The notes: generated from the sequence alone by a model not told the origin. Numbered from the stretch's first letter, positions 10,400 through 19,842 are shown. The stretch is 64,000 nucleotides of DNA from Glaciimonas sp. (GCA_012927625.1 JABBOV010000003.1:661638-725637); one strand, 5' to 3'. Made by a program: numbers and translations.

Positions 10400-10678
10400 A
10401 TGGCAAAAAATATGCACATCGCCGGCTTGGTGCAAGGCGTCGGCTATCACGCTGCTTTCACAACGCAAGCCCGCGCGTTGAAGCTCTCCGGCTGGGTGCG
10501 TAACCGCCTCGACAGCTCGGTCGAAGCCAGCGTTGCCGGCGAAACGCAGGCACTCAAAGACATCATCGCGTGGGCCGAGCATGGACCGGCCGGCGCGCAG
10601 GTACTCAGCGTGGTGGTGAGCGAAGTCGATGATGGCTTGGTGACGGATGGCGAGTTTCGCATCTTGCCGAATAAGTAG
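10400..10678 (+). CDS. Acylphosphatase-like protein with catalytic Arg replaced
   Basis: A 92-residue alpha/beta protein of the acylphosphatase family, which hydrolyses carboxyl-phosphate anhydrides such as acetyl phosphate. The phosphate-binding loop reads GLVQGVGYH (9-17), where the family has VQGVGFR: the catalytic arginine is His17, encoded CAC, one base from CGC. The catalytic asparagine is present (GWVRN, Asn35). Activity may therefore be lost or reduced. AGGAG lies 8 bases upstream of the ATG, 19 bases after uvrA, so the gene is probably co-transcribed with uvrA. A REP doublet starts four bases after the stop. Confidence 0.8.
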   Translation: MAKNMHIAGLVQGVGYHAAFTTQARALKLSGWVRNRLDSSVEASVAGETQALKDIIAWAEHGPAGAQVLSVVVSEVDDGLVTDGEFRILPNK

Positions 10679-10681
10679 TAC

Positions 10682-10755
10682 GTAGGTCGGAAAAGCGCAG
10701 CGCCTTCCGACGTTACGTCTTGATTGCCGGAAGGCGCTGCGCTTTTCCGACCTAC
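10682..10755. repeat. GTAG-type REP doublet, perfect 28-bp arms
   Basis: Two head-to-head copies of a REP unit. 10682-10709 begins GTAGGTCGGAAAAGCGC and is the exact reverse complement of 10728-10755, with 18 bases between. Each arm is itself a small palindrome (GTCGGAA...TTCCGAC type). It lies directly behind the acylphosphatase stop codon and could act as a 3' mRNA stabiliser. Confidence 0.75.
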
Positions 10756-10860
10756 AGTTCTGCGGGTAATGCCTTGTTTTTGGCTATACCCCACAGAAAA
10801 TATTGACTACCCAGCGCGGTCCCGTCCACACCACGCAAAAACCAAAGGAAGATGGATCAC

Positions 10861-11628
10861 ATGCCCAGCAATGCCCCGCTGTCCGTCGCGCAAGTCGCCG
10901 CGTTTGAAAATAACGGTTATCTGCTGCTGCCGCGCCTGGTGTCGGTGGCAGATTGCGCGGCGATGACCGCTGTTACCAGCGCGCATCTGGCGCAGGCGTT
11001 GCCGCCGGTGGAGTTCGAGGCCGAGGTTGGTTATGCGGGCGCGCCGCAGTCGCTGGATAGCGTGGGCGGCCGCACCGTGCGGCGCTTGCGCGATGCGTTT
11101 CATCGGCATAAATCCTATCGCGCATGGGCCACCAATGCGCAACTGGCGGCGATGCTGGCGCAACTGCTGGGCGAGCGCGTCTGCCTGACGCTGGCGCACC
11201 ACAATTGCGTGATGACCAAGCATCCAGACTTCGGCACTGCGACCGGCTGGCATCGCGATATCCGCTACTGGTCGTTCGCGCGCAACGCGCTGATTTCGGT
11301 CTGGCTGGCGCTCGACCATGAAACGCAAAACAACGGCGGCCTGCGCTTCATCCCGGGTTCACATCGCCTCACGATCAAACCCGAACAAATGGATGCATTG
11401 GATTTTTTGCGCCCGGAGGTGGCGGAGAATCAGGCCTTGTTTGTGCAAGGCCAGGATGTGCAATTGCAGCCGGGCGATGTGGTGCTGTTTCACAGCGGCT
11501 TATTCCATGCCGCCGGCAGGAACAACGGCACGGCGGTTAAGCAATCGGTGGTGTTTGCCTATCGCGGACACAGCAATCTGCCGCTGCCGGGCAGCCGCTC
11601 CGCTGCGTCTGAAGATATCTTGTTGTAA
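10861..11628 (+). CDS. Phytanoyl-CoA dioxygenase (PhyH) family protein
   Basis: Fe(II)/2-oxoglutarate-dependent oxygenase of the PhyH family, 255 residues, double-stranded beta-helix fold. The metal triad is visible: HxD in TGWHRDIRYW and a distal His in HSGLFHAAGRN, with a likely 2-oxoglutarate arginine in GLRFIPGSHRL. The substrate is unknown; family members hydroxylate fatty acyl-CoAs, amino acids or natural products. An ATG at 10852 is in frame, but AAGGAAG nearly touches it. The ATG at 10861 has better spacing and is chosen, with moderate certainty. Monocistronic, convergent with the AEC carrier. Confidence 0.82.
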   Translation: MPSNAPLSVAQVAAFENNGYLLLPRLVSVADCAAMTAVTSAHLAQALPPVEFEAEVGYAGAPQSLDSVGGRTVRRLRDAFHRHKSYRAWATNAQLAAMLAQLLGERVCLTLAHHNCVMTKHPDFGTATGWHRDIRYWSFARNALISVWLALDHETQNNGGLRFIPGSHRLTIKPEQMDALDFLRPEVAENQALFVQGQDVQLQPGDVVLFHSGLFHAAGRNNGTAVKQSVVFAYRGHSNLPLPGSRSAASEDILL

Positions 11629-11663
11629 AGCCACGGCGCAGCGCACGAAATTCTATTTAGAAT

Positions 11664-11721
11664 GGAGTATTTTAAATATAGCACTGAATATATGCGTAAA
11701 ATAAGTTGTTTTTTGCTATAC
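11664..11721 (+). repeat. AT-rich 58-bp intergenic element, copy B
   Basis: Starts GGAGTAT and ends TATAC, with the same overall length as the other copies. The core reads ATATGCGTAAA, the reverse complement of TTTACGCATAT in copies A and C. It lies in a convergent gap between the PhyH and AEC genes. Confidence 0.45.
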
Positions 11722-11765
11722 AGGTTGCAGTAATAATATAGATAACAAGTTTTCCATAGTCTGGC

Positions 11766-12674
11766 TCAACGCAAACCCATCCATAAACCGAGCGGCACAA
11801 AGGCTAGCGCGGCCAAGTTTCCCAGCAATACAATCGAGGCCACCTTGTCCGGCTCTTGCTGGTATTTTTCCGCCATCATGAAGCAGAACACGGCCGGCGG
11901 CAGCGCTGCGAACAGGTACATTTGACCGCGTTGCGCCGGGTCCATGCTCAGGACTTGATCCAGCCCGAAGGCGACCATCAACCCGGCAAGCGGACAGACG
12001 ATGGCCCCGACCAGGCCGATATGCCAGCTCTTAAAGGTAATGTCGAGCATGCGCACGCCAAGCGCGAACAGCATGATCGGAATGCACGCCTCTCCCAACA
12101 TTTTCATGGCTTGGAACAGCGCTGCCGGGATCGGGATTTTCGCCACCGAGAAAATCACGCCGATGATCATCGACAGCATCATCGGGCTTTTCAGGAAAGC
12201 CCAGTGGGATGCGCCGCTTCTGGGACGGCCGGATTCAAGAATCTTGACGCCGACGGTAAAATAAATCAAGTTGCACGCCATGAACAGCGCCACCGCTGCC
12301 GACAGACCGGTCTCGCCAAAGGCCAGCACCGCCAGCGGCAGCCCCATATTGCCGCAGTTGTTGTACATCATTGGCGGCACGAAACTGCGCGCGTCAAAGC
12401 CAAACAGGCGCGCCACCGGCCATGCCAGCAAGCCGGAGCCGAGAGAAATCAGTACGCCGGCAAAGATCAGGGTAGCGTTTTGGGCCAGGTTGAAATCTTT
12501 CGCCGCCAGCGCGGTAAATACCAGCAGCGGGCACAGCACATCCATGCTGACCCGGTTCACCGCCGCCATATCGGCTTTGGCCGCTGCGCCGCGCACGCGG
12601 GCAAACCCAAAGCCAATCGCGATGATAAAAAAAACCGGCAAGATAATGCCGAGGATGCGTCCAAATACTTCCAT
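11766..12674 (-). CDS. AEC family transporter (auxin efflux carrier type)
   Basis: A 302-residue inner-membrane carrier with about 10 helices in two inverted five-helix halves. Family features include the polar break in helix 4 (PPMMYNNCGNMGLPLA) and a matching break near PLAGLMVAFGL. Bacterial AEC proteins move dicarboxylates such as malate or malonate; the substrate here is unknown. AGGA sits eight bases before the ATG. It is downstream of the KefB-type gene on the same strand, 74 bases after its stop, with a REP palindrome in that gap. Confidence 0.85.
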   Translation of the reverse strand: MEVFGRILGIILPVFFIIAIGFGFARVRGAAAKADMAAVNRVSMDVLCPLLVFTALAAKDFNLAQNATLIFAGVLISLGSGLLAWPVARLFGFDARSFVPPMMYNNCGNMGLPLAVLAFGETGLSAAVALFMACNLIYFTVGVKILESGRPRSGASHWAFLKSPMMLSMIIGVIFSVAKIPIPAALFQAMKMLGEACIPIMLFALGVRMLDITFKSWHIGLVGAIVCPLAGLMVAFGLDQVLSMDPAQRGQMYLFAALPPAVFCFMMAEKYQQEPDKVASIVLLGNLAALAFVPLGLWMGLR

Positions 12675-12719
12675 CTGGTTTCCTGATGTTATTTATTGAA
12701 GTTGACACAATGTTTGCCA

Positions 12720-12747
12720 TTAGTGCAGGCCTCTGCGCCTGCACTAC
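12720..12747 (-). repeat. Single GTAG-type REP palindrome
   Basis: On the minus strand it reads GTAG followed by a GTGCAGGC/GCCTGCAC hairpin (28 nt in all). It ends one base from the stop codon of the antiporter gene, so it would form a hairpin at the 3' end of that message and could separate its expression from that of the AEC gene. Confidence 0.55.
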
Positions 12748-12748
12748 C

Positions 12749-14734
12749 TCACTTCAACAAACGCGCTTCCGCCAGCGCTAAAGGCTTGATGGCGCCGCGC
12801 AGCACAACGATGTCGCCCAACGCCAGAATCAGGTCGTCGGACAATACAAGATTGCGCAAATCGCGCCGCACAGCCATGATGTCGACCTCTAAGATGCCAA
12901 GTTCCAGCGCCGCCAACGGCTTGCCGATTGCTCGGGCTTTATCGCTCAACGTCACGCTACGCAAGCGTGTTTGCAAATGATTGGGATCATTGGCATCCAC
13001 CTCCATACCGTGAAAATAACCGCGAAACGATGCATAGCGCTCGCTGCGCGCGGCCTTGATCCGGTTTACCACGCGGCGCAAGGGTACGCCCAGCAGCACC
13101 AACGCATGCGAAGCCAGCATCATGCTGCCTTCAATCGCTTCCGGCACTACTTCCGTTGCACCCGCAGCGCGCAATTTTTCGAGATCGGCATCATCGTAAC
13201 TGCGCACGATTACAGGCAAGTTCGGTGCCAACTCATGTACGCAATGCAACAGCCTGAGCGCCGACGGCGTACTGGCATAGGTGACCACCAGCACCGCGGC
13301 ACGATGGATACCGGCCGCGACCAGGCTTTCCCGACGCGCCGCATCGCCATACGAGACATGCGAGCCTGACGCCTGTGCATCGCGCACCAGTTCCGGGTCG
13401 AGATCCAGCGCGTGATAAGCCCGTCCCTCCTCTTCGAGCAACTTGGCCAGACTTTGCCCGCCACGCCCGAAGCCGGCAATGATCACATGCTTTTGGTTCG
13501 ACATCGTGCGCGAGGCAATCTGGGTTAGCGCCAGCGATTGTGTCATCCATTCGTTGGCCGACAATTTCAGTACGATGGCGTCCGACTGGGCCAGAATGAA
13601 CGGCGTCAACAGCATCGACAACACCATCGCGGCCAAAATCAGTTGAATGATGAACGGATCGACTAACTGCAGAGCGCCAGCCTGATTCAGCAAAACGAAA
13701 CCGAATTCCCCCGCCTGCGCCAATCCCAGCCCGGTACGCAAGGCAATTCCCGCAGAAGCGCCAAAAATTTTGGCCAAGCCGGCAATCAGCACAAATTTGA
13801 ACAGCACCGGCACCAGCAGCAATAGCAGCACCAGCCACCAGTTCTGCAACACCAGCATAACGTTGAGCAACATGCCGATGGTAATGAAGAATAGACCGAG
13901 CAAGACATCGCGAAACGGCTTGATATCTTCTTCAACCTGATGCTTGTATTCGGTCTCGGAAATCAGCATGCCGACGACAAACGAGCCTAGCGCCAGCGAC
14001 AAGCCGGCCATTTCGGTAATCCAGGCCGCGCCTAGCACGATTAGCAACAGATTGAGCATGAACAGCTCTTGCGAGCGCCGCTTGACCACCACCTGAAACC
14101 ACCAGCGCATCAATTTCTGGCCGATGAACAATAGCAAGACCAGCACAATTACCGCTTTGAAGCCGGCCCAGGCCAGCGTTTCGAGCAAATGGCTCTGATT
14201 TCCGGCCAGCGCCGGCACCATAATGAGCAACGGCACCAGCGCCAAATCCTGAAATAGCAAAATAGCGATAATGCGCCGCCCATGTTCGCTTTCCAGTTCC
14301 ATGCGTTCGGTCAGCATTTTCGACACAATCGCGGTTGACGACATCGCCAGCGCGCCGCCCAAAGCAAACGAGGCTTGCCAACTGATCGACATCAACTGCG
14401 GCAACAACATCGCCATCACCCAGCCCAATGCCATGGCGGCGGCAATCGTAAACAACACCTGCGCCATGCCGAGCCCAAACACGGTTTTACGCATGGCGAA
14501 AAGCTTCGGCAACGAAAATTCCAGGCCGATCGAAAACATCAGGAAAACCACACCAAATTCGGCCAATTGGTGAGTATTCTTGCTATCTTCTACCAGACCG
14601 AGTGCGTGGGGTCCGATCAGCATGCCGACTACCAGATACCCCAGCATCGGCGGCAATTGCAGCATGCGAAAGGCGACCACGCCCAACACCGCGGCGCTTA
14701 ACAAAATGAGAGTAATTTCCAGACCTGAGAACAT
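12749..14734 (-). CDS. KefB/KefC-type monovalent cation:proton antiporter (CPA2)
   Basis: Predicted K+(Na+)/H+ antiporter of the CPA2 family, 661 residues. The membrane part (about 1-395, 12-13 helices) contains the helix 4-6 region with SSTAIVSKML and LLFQDLALVP. From about 411 comes a cytoplasmic RCK_N domain with the nucleotide-binding glycine loop GFGRGG (about 420-425), followed by an RCK_C domain (about 575-655). This ROSL-type layout fits ligand-gated K+ efflux; no KefF/KefG partner gene is adjacent. The gene is divergent from kdsD, a pairing common in Burkholderiales. No clear Shine-Dalgarno precedes the ATG. Confidence 0.88.
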   Translation of the reverse strand: MFSGLEITLILLSAAVLGVVAFRMLQLPPMLGYLVVGMLIGPHALGLVEDSKNTHQLAEFGVVFLMFSIGLEFSLPKLFAMRKTVFGLGMAQVLFTIAAAMALGWVMAMLLPQLMSISWQASFALGGALAMSSTAIVSKMLTERMELESEHGRRIIAILLFQDLALVPLLIMVPALAGNQSHLLETLAWAGFKAVIVLVLLLFIGQKLMRWWFQVVVKRRSQELFMLNLLLIVLGAAWITEMAGLSLALGSFVVGMLISETEYKHQVEEDIKPFRDVLLGLFFITIGMLLNVMLVLQNWWLVLLLLLVPVLFKFVLIAGLAKIFGASAGIALRTGLGLAQAGEFGFVLLNQAGALQLVDPFIIQLILAAMVLSMLLTPFILAQSDAIVLKLSANEWMTQSLALTQIASRTMSNQKHVIIAGFGRGGQSLAKLLEEEGRAYHALDLDPELVRDAQASGSHVSYGDAARRESLVAAGIHRAAVLVVTYASTPSALRLLHCVHELAPNLPVIVRSYDDADLEKLRAAGATEVVPEAIEGSMMLASHALVLLGVPLRRVVNRIKAARSERYASFRGYFHGMEVDANDPNHLQTRLRSVTLSDKARAIGKPLAALELGILEVDIMAVRRDLRNLVLSDDLILALGDIVVLRGAIKPLALAEARLLK

Positions 14735-14784
14735 GATTTTTTAATAAGTAGGCGCGGGGGAAACAGTTTTGTTGCCACTGGCAG

Positions 14785-14813
14785 GTTTTTTGCTTTGTTA
14801 ATTCGATTATACT
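14785..14813 (+). promoter_or_regulatory. Possible kdsD promoter very close to the start codon
   Basis: TATACT at 14808-14813 is a good -10 box; the -35 region (around 14785-14790, GTTTTT) is poor. Transcription would begin at or near the A of the kdsD ATG at 14820, implying a leaderless or nearly leaderless message, consistent with the absence of a ribosome site. Confidence 0.4.
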
Positions 14814-14819
14814 TTCAGT

Positions 14820-15845
14820 ATGAATCAACCTACTGCAAAAAACTTGCCGGCAATATTCGGCGCCGCCCAAGCGCTGCGGGCGCTCGACTTGGCGCGTGAA
14901 ACGTTGCAAATCGAAGCTGACGCGCTTCTGGCTCTAAGAGAACGGCTATGCATCGATGACAATCGCGTTGGTCAGGCAGTCGCTATTTTGTTCGCTTGCC
15001 GCGGTCGCGTGGTGGTATCGGGAATGGGTAAATCCGGCCACATCGGCCGCAAAATCGCCTCGACCCTAGCCTCGACCGGCACCCCGGCTTTATTTCTGCA
15101 TCCGGGGGAAGCTGCGCACGGCGACCTCGGCATGGTGACTGCACAAGATGTCTTCCTGTCGATTTCAAACTCGGGCGAAGCAGCGGAACTGGTGGCTATC
15201 GTGCCTATCATCAAGCGCATGGGTGCCAAACACATCGCCTTGACAGGCAATGATGCCTCCAGTCTTGCGCTGCTGTCCGATGTGCACTTGAACGTACGGG
15301 TCGACCGGGAAGCCTGCCCGCTGAATCTGGCGCCGACCGCCAGCACCACTGCCGCTCTGGCGATGGGCGATGCGCTGGCAGTGGCGCTGCTGGATGCGCG
15401 CGGCTTCCGGGCCGAAGATTTTGCTCGTTCGCATCCGGGTGGTGCGCTCGGCCGCCGCCTGCTAACCCGTGTTAGCGACGTCATGCGCAGCGGTGACGCA
15501 ATTCCAGCCATTGCGGTCGACGCCACCTTGAGTGCAGCGTTGCTGGAAGTTTCCCACAAAGGAATCGGCATGACCGCCATAGTCGATGATGGGTTTCACG
15601 CTATCGGCGTGTTCACAGATGGCGATTTGCGGCGCCTGATTGAACATGTTCAGGATTTCAGCAAACTGATGATCGCTGACGTGATGCATGCCAAACCGCG
15701 CACCATCGGCCCCGACCGACTGGCGGTGGAAGCGGTTGGCGTGATGGAACAATTTCGCATCAACCAGTTGCTGGTCACCGACACGGACGGGGTTCTGGTC
15801 GGAGCGCTGCATATCCACGATCTGACCCGCGCCAAGGTAATCTGA
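14820..15845 (+). CDS. kdsD: Arabinose-5-phosphate isomerase
   Basis: KdsD interconverts ribulose 5-phosphate and arabinose 5-phosphate, the first step of Kdo synthesis for lipopolysaccharide. The 341 residues comprise an N-terminal SIS sugar-isomerase domain (about 45-190, with GMGKSGHIGRKIASTLASTG and SNSGEAAEL) and a CBS pair (about 215-341). The segment ARSHPGGALGRRLL is characteristic of the KdsD/KpsF/GutQ group. Its stop codon overlaps the kdsC start (TGATG). It is the first gene of the kdsD-kdsC-lptC-lptA-lptB-rpoN-hpf cluster and has no visible Shine-Dalgarno. Confidence 0.94.
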   Translation: MNQPTAKNLPAIFGAAQALRALDLARETLQIEADALLALRERLCIDDNRVGQAVAILFACRGRVVVSGMGKSGHIGRKIASTLASTGTPALFLHPGEAAHGDLGMVTAQDVFLSISNSGEAAELVAIVPIIKRMGAKHIALTGNDASSLALLSDVHLNVRVDREACPLNLAPTASTTAALAMGDALAVALLDARGFRAEDFARSHPGGALGRRLLTRVSDVMRSGDAIPAIAVDATLSAALLEVSHKGIGMTAIVDDGFHAIGVFTDGDLRRLIEHVQDFSKLMIADVMHAKPRTIGPDRLAVEAVGVMEQFRINQLLVTDTDGVLVGALHIHDLTRAKVI

Positions 15846-16390
15846 TGCCGCAAGACAAGCACCTTATCGAACGCGCCCGGCAGCACGCAGCCCAGGTCAA
15901 ACTGATGATTTTCGATGTCGACGGCATCTTGACCGACGGCTGTCTGCACTTCGGCCCCGAAGGCGAAGTCATCAAAAGCTTCAACGCACTCGATGGCCAC
16001 GGCATCAGGCTGTTGCAGCAATCGGGCGTAGCCACCGCCATCATCAGCGCACGGCAGTCAGCTATCGTGACGCGCCGCGCAACCGATCTGGGCATTGTGC
16101 ATGTGCAGCAGGGGATTCACGACAAACGGCGCGCTTTCGAACAGCTACTGGCGCAGACCGGAATTCCCATGCAGTCTTGCGGTTTTATCGGCGACGACGT
16201 GATCGATCTACCGATCTTGACGCGGGTGGGTTTTGCCGCAAGCGTGCCGAATGCACACCCTGAAGTGCAGTGTCGGGTTCACTATGTGACGCAAGCGGGC
16301 GGCGGGCGCGGCGCGGTGCGCGAGATTTGCGACTTCATCCTGCGCGCGCAAGGCAATTACGAGGCGGCGCTGGCACCGTACCTGACATGA
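15845..16390 (+). CDS. kdsC: 3-deoxy-D-manno-octulosonate-8-phosphate phosphatase
   Basis: KdsC removes the phosphate from Kdo-8-phosphate, the third step of Kdo synthesis. It is a cap-less HAD phosphatase of 181 residues: nucleophile and general acid in DVDGILTDG (Asp24, Asp26), motif II in IISARQS, and motif III in GDDVIDLPIL (Asp117, Asp118). The gene begins one base before the end of kdsD and overlaps lptC by four bases (ATGA), so translation of the three genes is probably coupled. AAGG lies seven bases before the ATG. Confidence 0.94.
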   Translation: MPQDKHLIERARQHAAQVKLMIFDVDGILTDGCLHFGPEGEVIKSFNALDGHGIRLLQQSGVATAIISARQSAIVTRRATDLGIVHVQQGIHDKRRAFEQLLAQTGIPMQSCGFIGDDVIDLPILTRVGFAASVPNAHPEVQCRVHYVTQAGGGRGAVREICDFILRAQGNYEAALAPYLT

Positions 16391-16983
16391 AAAGCGCTGA
16401 TTCGAGCTACCGCTTACGCCTGATCGTAATGATTGCGCTGGGTCTGGTCATGGCGCTGGGCAGTTTCTGGGTGTTGGAATTAATGCGCAAAATTGGTATT
16501 GATAACGCACCGGATATTGTCCGCAGCGAGCCCGATTTCTATGTCGATAACTTTAAATTCATTCAGCTCGCTAAAGACGGGCAGGTACATTACAAGATGT
16601 CCGGCGACAGGCTCACCCACGAGCCACTGCATGACTCTTACCAAATCGCGCAGCCAATTATCATCAGCCCCGGCATGGCACGCGCACCGATGACAATGCG
16701 CGCCGATAGCGCAATGATAGAAGACGACAATAGTAAAGTGCACCTGCGCAAGAACGTGCGCATTGATCGTCCCGCTTCCGGCCAGAGCCAAGCCCTGCAC
16801 CTGGAAACCGAATACTTGCTGCTGTTGCCCGACGAAGATGTAATGCAGTCGGACCAGCCGGTGAAATTGCTGGTGGGTCAGTCAACACTTTCGGGCAATG
16901 GCCTGTTTGCAAACAATGCCACCCGAGAATTGCGTATATCGGGCAATGTGCATGGCAGCTTCCCACCATCGGTTTCGCATTGA
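16387..16983 (+). CDS. lptC: LPS export system protein LptC
   Basis: LptC is the single-pass inner-membrane component that passes LPS from the LptB2FG extractor to LptA. The 198 residues contain an N-terminal transmembrane helix (about 12-30), then a periplasmic beta-jellyroll (EPDFYVDNFKFIQL...). The reading frame is open far upstream into kdsC, but the start at 16387 gives the family N-terminus and the usual ATGA overlap. Identification rests on position and topology as much as on sequence, since LptC is poorly conserved. Confidence 0.88.
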   Translation: MKSADSSYRLRLIVMIALGLVMALGSFWVLELMRKIGIDNAPDIVRSEPDFYVDNFKFIQLAKDGQVHYKMSGDRLTHEPLHDSYQIAQPIIISPGMARAPMTMRADSAMIEDDNSKVHLRKNVRIDRPASGQSQALHLETEYLLLLPDEDVMQSDQPVKLLVGQSTLSGNGLFANNATRELRISGNVHGSFPPSVSH

Positions 16984-17035
16984 TGCTTACTGCGCCAAAT
17001 CTGTCGCACCCAACCTCCTTGATAGGAATAGTTTT

Positions 17036-17584
17036 ATGAAACGGTTTTTTCTGATGTCCCTGGCGCTGGTCGGGATGTTTTTTTCGGCTGGCGCACTGGC
17101 TGAAAAAGCCGATACAGACAAGCCAACTAATGTCGAAGCCAACCAAATGTCTTACGATGATCTTAAACAGATCAATACCTTCATCGGTAATGTAGTTTTG
17201 ACGCGTGGTACGCTGCTGATGAAAGCGGACAAAGTGGTCGTCACGACCGACCCGTCCGGCTATCAGTTCGCCACCTTGTACGGTGCACCGGGTGCAGTAG
17301 CGACTTTTCGCCAGAAACGCGATGGTGGCCCTAATCTGTGGATGGAAGGGCAGGCAGAGCGGATCGAATACGACACCAAGACAGAAATCGCCAAATTGTT
17401 TTCGCACGCGAAGCTGAAGCGGCTCGACGGCAGCAAGACTACCGACGAAGTCGAAGGCGAATTTATTTCTTACAACAGCGGCAGCGAATTCTTCAACGTT
17501 ACCAACAGCGCCAGCGGTGCCAGCACGCCGGGCAACGGACGTATCAGAGTGACTATCCAGCCGCGCACGGTAAAGGGCCAATAA
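17036..17584 (+). CDS. lptA: LPS transport periplasmic protein LptA
   Basis: LptA polymerises into the periplasmic bridge that carries LPS to LptDE. The 182 residues start with a Sec signal peptide (MKRFFLMSLALVGMFF, cleavage after AGALA), followed by an OstA/LptA beta-jellyroll (PTNVEANQMSYDD... NGRIRVTIQP). The start at 17036 is supported by AGGAA eight bases upstream and by the signal peptide; the frame is open further upstream. lptB follows after a single base. Confidence 0.94.
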   Translation: MKRFFLMSLALVGMFFSAGALAEKADTDKPTNVEANQMSYDDLKQINTFIGNVVLTRGTLLMKADKVVVTTDPSGYQFATLYGAPGAVATFRQKRDGGPNLWMEGQAERIEYDTKTEIAKLFSHAKLKRLDGSKTTDEVEGEFISYNSGSEFFNVTNSASGASTPGNGRIRVTIQPRTVKGQ

Positions 17585-17585
17585 G

Positions 17586-18344
17586 ATGCCTCAGACCAGC
17601 TTTCAAAGCAGCACCCTGAGTGTGCGCGGCCTGCAAAAAAGTTACAGCAAACGCTTGGTCGTGCGCGACATTTCACTGGAAGTAAAAAGCGGTGAAGTGG
17701 TCGGCTTGCTAGGCCCCAACGGCGCCGGCAAAACCACCTCGTTTTACATGATCGTAGGTCTGGTGCCGTCGGACGCCGGTGCCATCGATCTCGATGGCGT
17801 GGACATTTCGCGCCTGCCGATCCATCGTCGCGCATTACTCGGCCTGTCTTACTTGCCGCAGGAAGCCTCAGTTTTTCGTAAGCTGACGGTGGAAGACAAT
17901 ATTCGTGCGGTACTGGAGTTACAGAAAGAAAATGGCAAAGCACTCTCGAAAGCTGCCATTGAAGAACGCTTGGATAAGTTGCTGGCCGACTTGCAAATTG
18001 AAAAGCTGCGTGAAAATCAGGCGCTATCATTGTCTGGCGGCGAGCGCCGGCGGGTCGAAATCGCCCGGGCGCTGGGTACCAATCCGCGCTTCATCCTGCT
18101 CGATGAGCCGTTTGCCGGGATCGATCCGATTGCAGTCATCGAGATTCAGCGCATCGTGCGTTTCCTCAAGGAGCGCGGCATCGGCGTGCTGATCACCGAC
18201 CACAATGTGCGCGAAACCCTCGGCATCTGCGACCGCGCCTACATCATTAACCAGGGTGCCGTGCTGGCCAGCGGCCAGCCCGATGACATCATTGAAGATG
18301 CTTCGGTACGGCGGGTGTACCTGGGCGAACATTTCCGCATGTAA
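17586..18344 (+). CDS. lptB: LPS export ABC transporter ATP-binding protein LptB
   Basis: LptB is the cytoplasmic ATPase that with LptF and LptG extracts LPS from the inner membrane. LptF/LptG are not in this window. The 252 residues carry Walker A GPNGAGKT (43-50), the Q-loop in LPQEASVF, signature LSGGE (149-153), Walker B LLDEP (171-175) and the switch His in [14 protein letters not shown] lies close upstream, within the end of lptA. Confidence 0.97.
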   Translation: MPQTSFQSSTLSVRGLQKSYSKRLVVRDISLEVKSGEVVGLLGPNGAGKTTSFYMIVGLVPSDAGAIDLDGVDISRLPIHRRALLGLSYLPQEASVFRKLTVEDNIRAVLELQKENGKALSKAAIEERLDKLLADLQIEKLRENQALSLSGGERRRVEIARALGTNPRFILLDEPFAGIDPIAVIEIQRIVRFLKERGIGVLITDHNVRETLGICDRAYIINQGAVLASGQPDDIIEDASVRRVYLGEHFRM

Positions 18345-18378
18345 AGATAAATCACCTCATGCGACAAATTCTTTCGGT

Positions 18379-19842
18379 ATGAAGCAATCACTCCAGCTAC
18401 GCACTTCGCAACATCTTGCGCTGACGCCGCAGTTGCAGCAATCGATCCGGCTGCTGCAGTTGTCAACGCTGGAGCTGCGCCAGGAGCTCGAACAGATTTT
18501 GTCCGACAACCCGCTACTGGAGCGGCTGGACGACCCACTCGACCATTCGGTGCGCTTGCTGGCCGATGGCGCAATTAGCACTGGCCCTACTGGCGCAGAA
18601 GTCGACCCGGCCAGCGCGCAGAACGGCGCCACAGCCGAAGCAGATACCGGATTCGATACGCCCGATGCACAGAGCGCCGCATCGGACTGGAGTTTTGATG
18701 ACGTAGCGCGCACCAGCAAGGCGCCGGAAGACGACGATGGCCGCGCCCAGCTCGGCGCGCACGAATCCACTCTGCGTGAGCACCTGCTGGAGCAAGCCAA
18801 TGTAAGCTTGCGCCAACAGCGCGACCGCGCGTTGCTAGAATTGCTGATCGATGCGCTTGATGACAATGGCTACCTGGAAGAATCTCTTGACGCCATTCAC
18901 GCTCGCTTGCCGACAGAACTCGGTATCGAACCGGAAGATCTATCGTTCGCGCTGGCGCTGCTGCAAAGTTTCGAACCGGCCGGGGTTGGCGCGCGCAACC
19001 CGTCGGAATGTCTGGCGCTGCAGATCCGCCGTCTGCCCAAAGCGCCGTTTGTGACGCGCCGCCTGGCGCTTGTTATCGTCGAACAACATTTGGTTTTATT
19101 TGCACAGCGCGACTTTGGTAAACTTAGAAAATTGCTCAATTGCGATGATGAAGATTTGCGTGAAGCGCAAGTTCTGATCAGGCAATGCAACCCGCATCCG
19201 GGCGCCATATTCGGCAGCGGCAGTGCCGACTATGTGGTGCCCGATGTCATAGTCAGTCTCGGCAAGAATGGCTGGCAGGTCAGTTTGAATCATGACGTCA
19301 TGCCGCGACTGCGGGTTAACGCACTGTATGCCAACATCCTCAAGCAAGACAAGGGGGGTGGTTCGATGACGTCGCAACTACAGGAAGCGAAGTGGCTGAT
19401 CAAGAATATGCGGCAGCGTTTCGATACAATTTTGCGCGTTGCACAAGCCATCGTCGAGCGGCAACGGAATTTTTTCAGCCACGGCGCAGTCGCCATGCGG
19501 CCTCTTGTTTTGCGTGAGATTGCTGATACACTTAATCTGCACGAGAGCACAATTTCTCGCGTCACCACCCAAAAATACATGCTCACGCCGCATGGTATGT
19601 TTGAGTTGAAATATTTCTTCGGCAGCCATGTCGCCACCGAAACCGGAGGAGAAGCTTCTTCTACGGCCATCCGCGCACTCATCAAACAACTGATAGGAGC
19701 TGAAAACCAGAAAACGCCACTTTCCGATAGTAAGATCGCCGACATGTTGGGCGAGCAAGGTATGGTCATCGCCCGTCGTACCGTCGCAAAATACCGCGAA
19801 GCGCTCAAAATCCCGCCTGTCAATTTGCGAAAGTCTTTGTAG
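18379..19842 (+). CDS. rpoN: RNA polymerase sigma-54 factor
   Basis: RpoN directs RNA polymerase to -24/-12 promoters that need enhancer-binding ATPases; in this group these typically serve nitrogen control, pili or motility. The 487 residues include region I, rich in Gln and Leu ([17 protein letters not shown], 13-29), an acidic region II (about 55-140), the core-binding region, and the C-terminal DNA-binding part with the RpoN box [10 protein letters not shown] (465-474). The frame is open well upstream, but ATG 18379 ([10 protein letters not shown]) is the family start. It lies 34 bases after lptB. Confidence 0.96.
   Translation: MKQSLQLRTSQHLALTPQLQQSIRLLQLSTLELRQELEQILSDNPLLERLDDPLDHSVRLLADGAISTGPTGAEVDPASAQNGATAEADTGFDTPDAQSAASDWSFDDVARTSKAPEDDDGRAQLGAHESTLREHLLEQANVSLRQQRDRALLELLIDALDDNGYLEESLDAIHARLPTELGIEPEDLSFALALLQSFEPAGVGARNPSECLALQIRRLPKAPFVTRRLALVIVEQHLVLFAQRDFGKLRKLLNCDDEDLREAQVLIRQCNPHPGAIFGSGSADYVVPDVIVSLGKNGWQVSLNHDVMPRLRVNALYANILKQDKGGGSMTSQLQEAKWLIKNMRQRFDTILRVAQAIVERQRNFFSHGAVAMRPLVLREIADTLNLHESTISRVTTQKYMLTPHGMFELKYFFGSHVATETGGEASSTAIRALIKQLIGAENQKTPLSDSKIADMLGEQGMVIARRTVAKYREALKIPPVNLRKSL

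Noticed and set aside
18205..18378. 58-codon extension of RpoN
   Set aside because: It lies inside lptB in another frame and is not RpoN-like; ATG 18379 is the family start.
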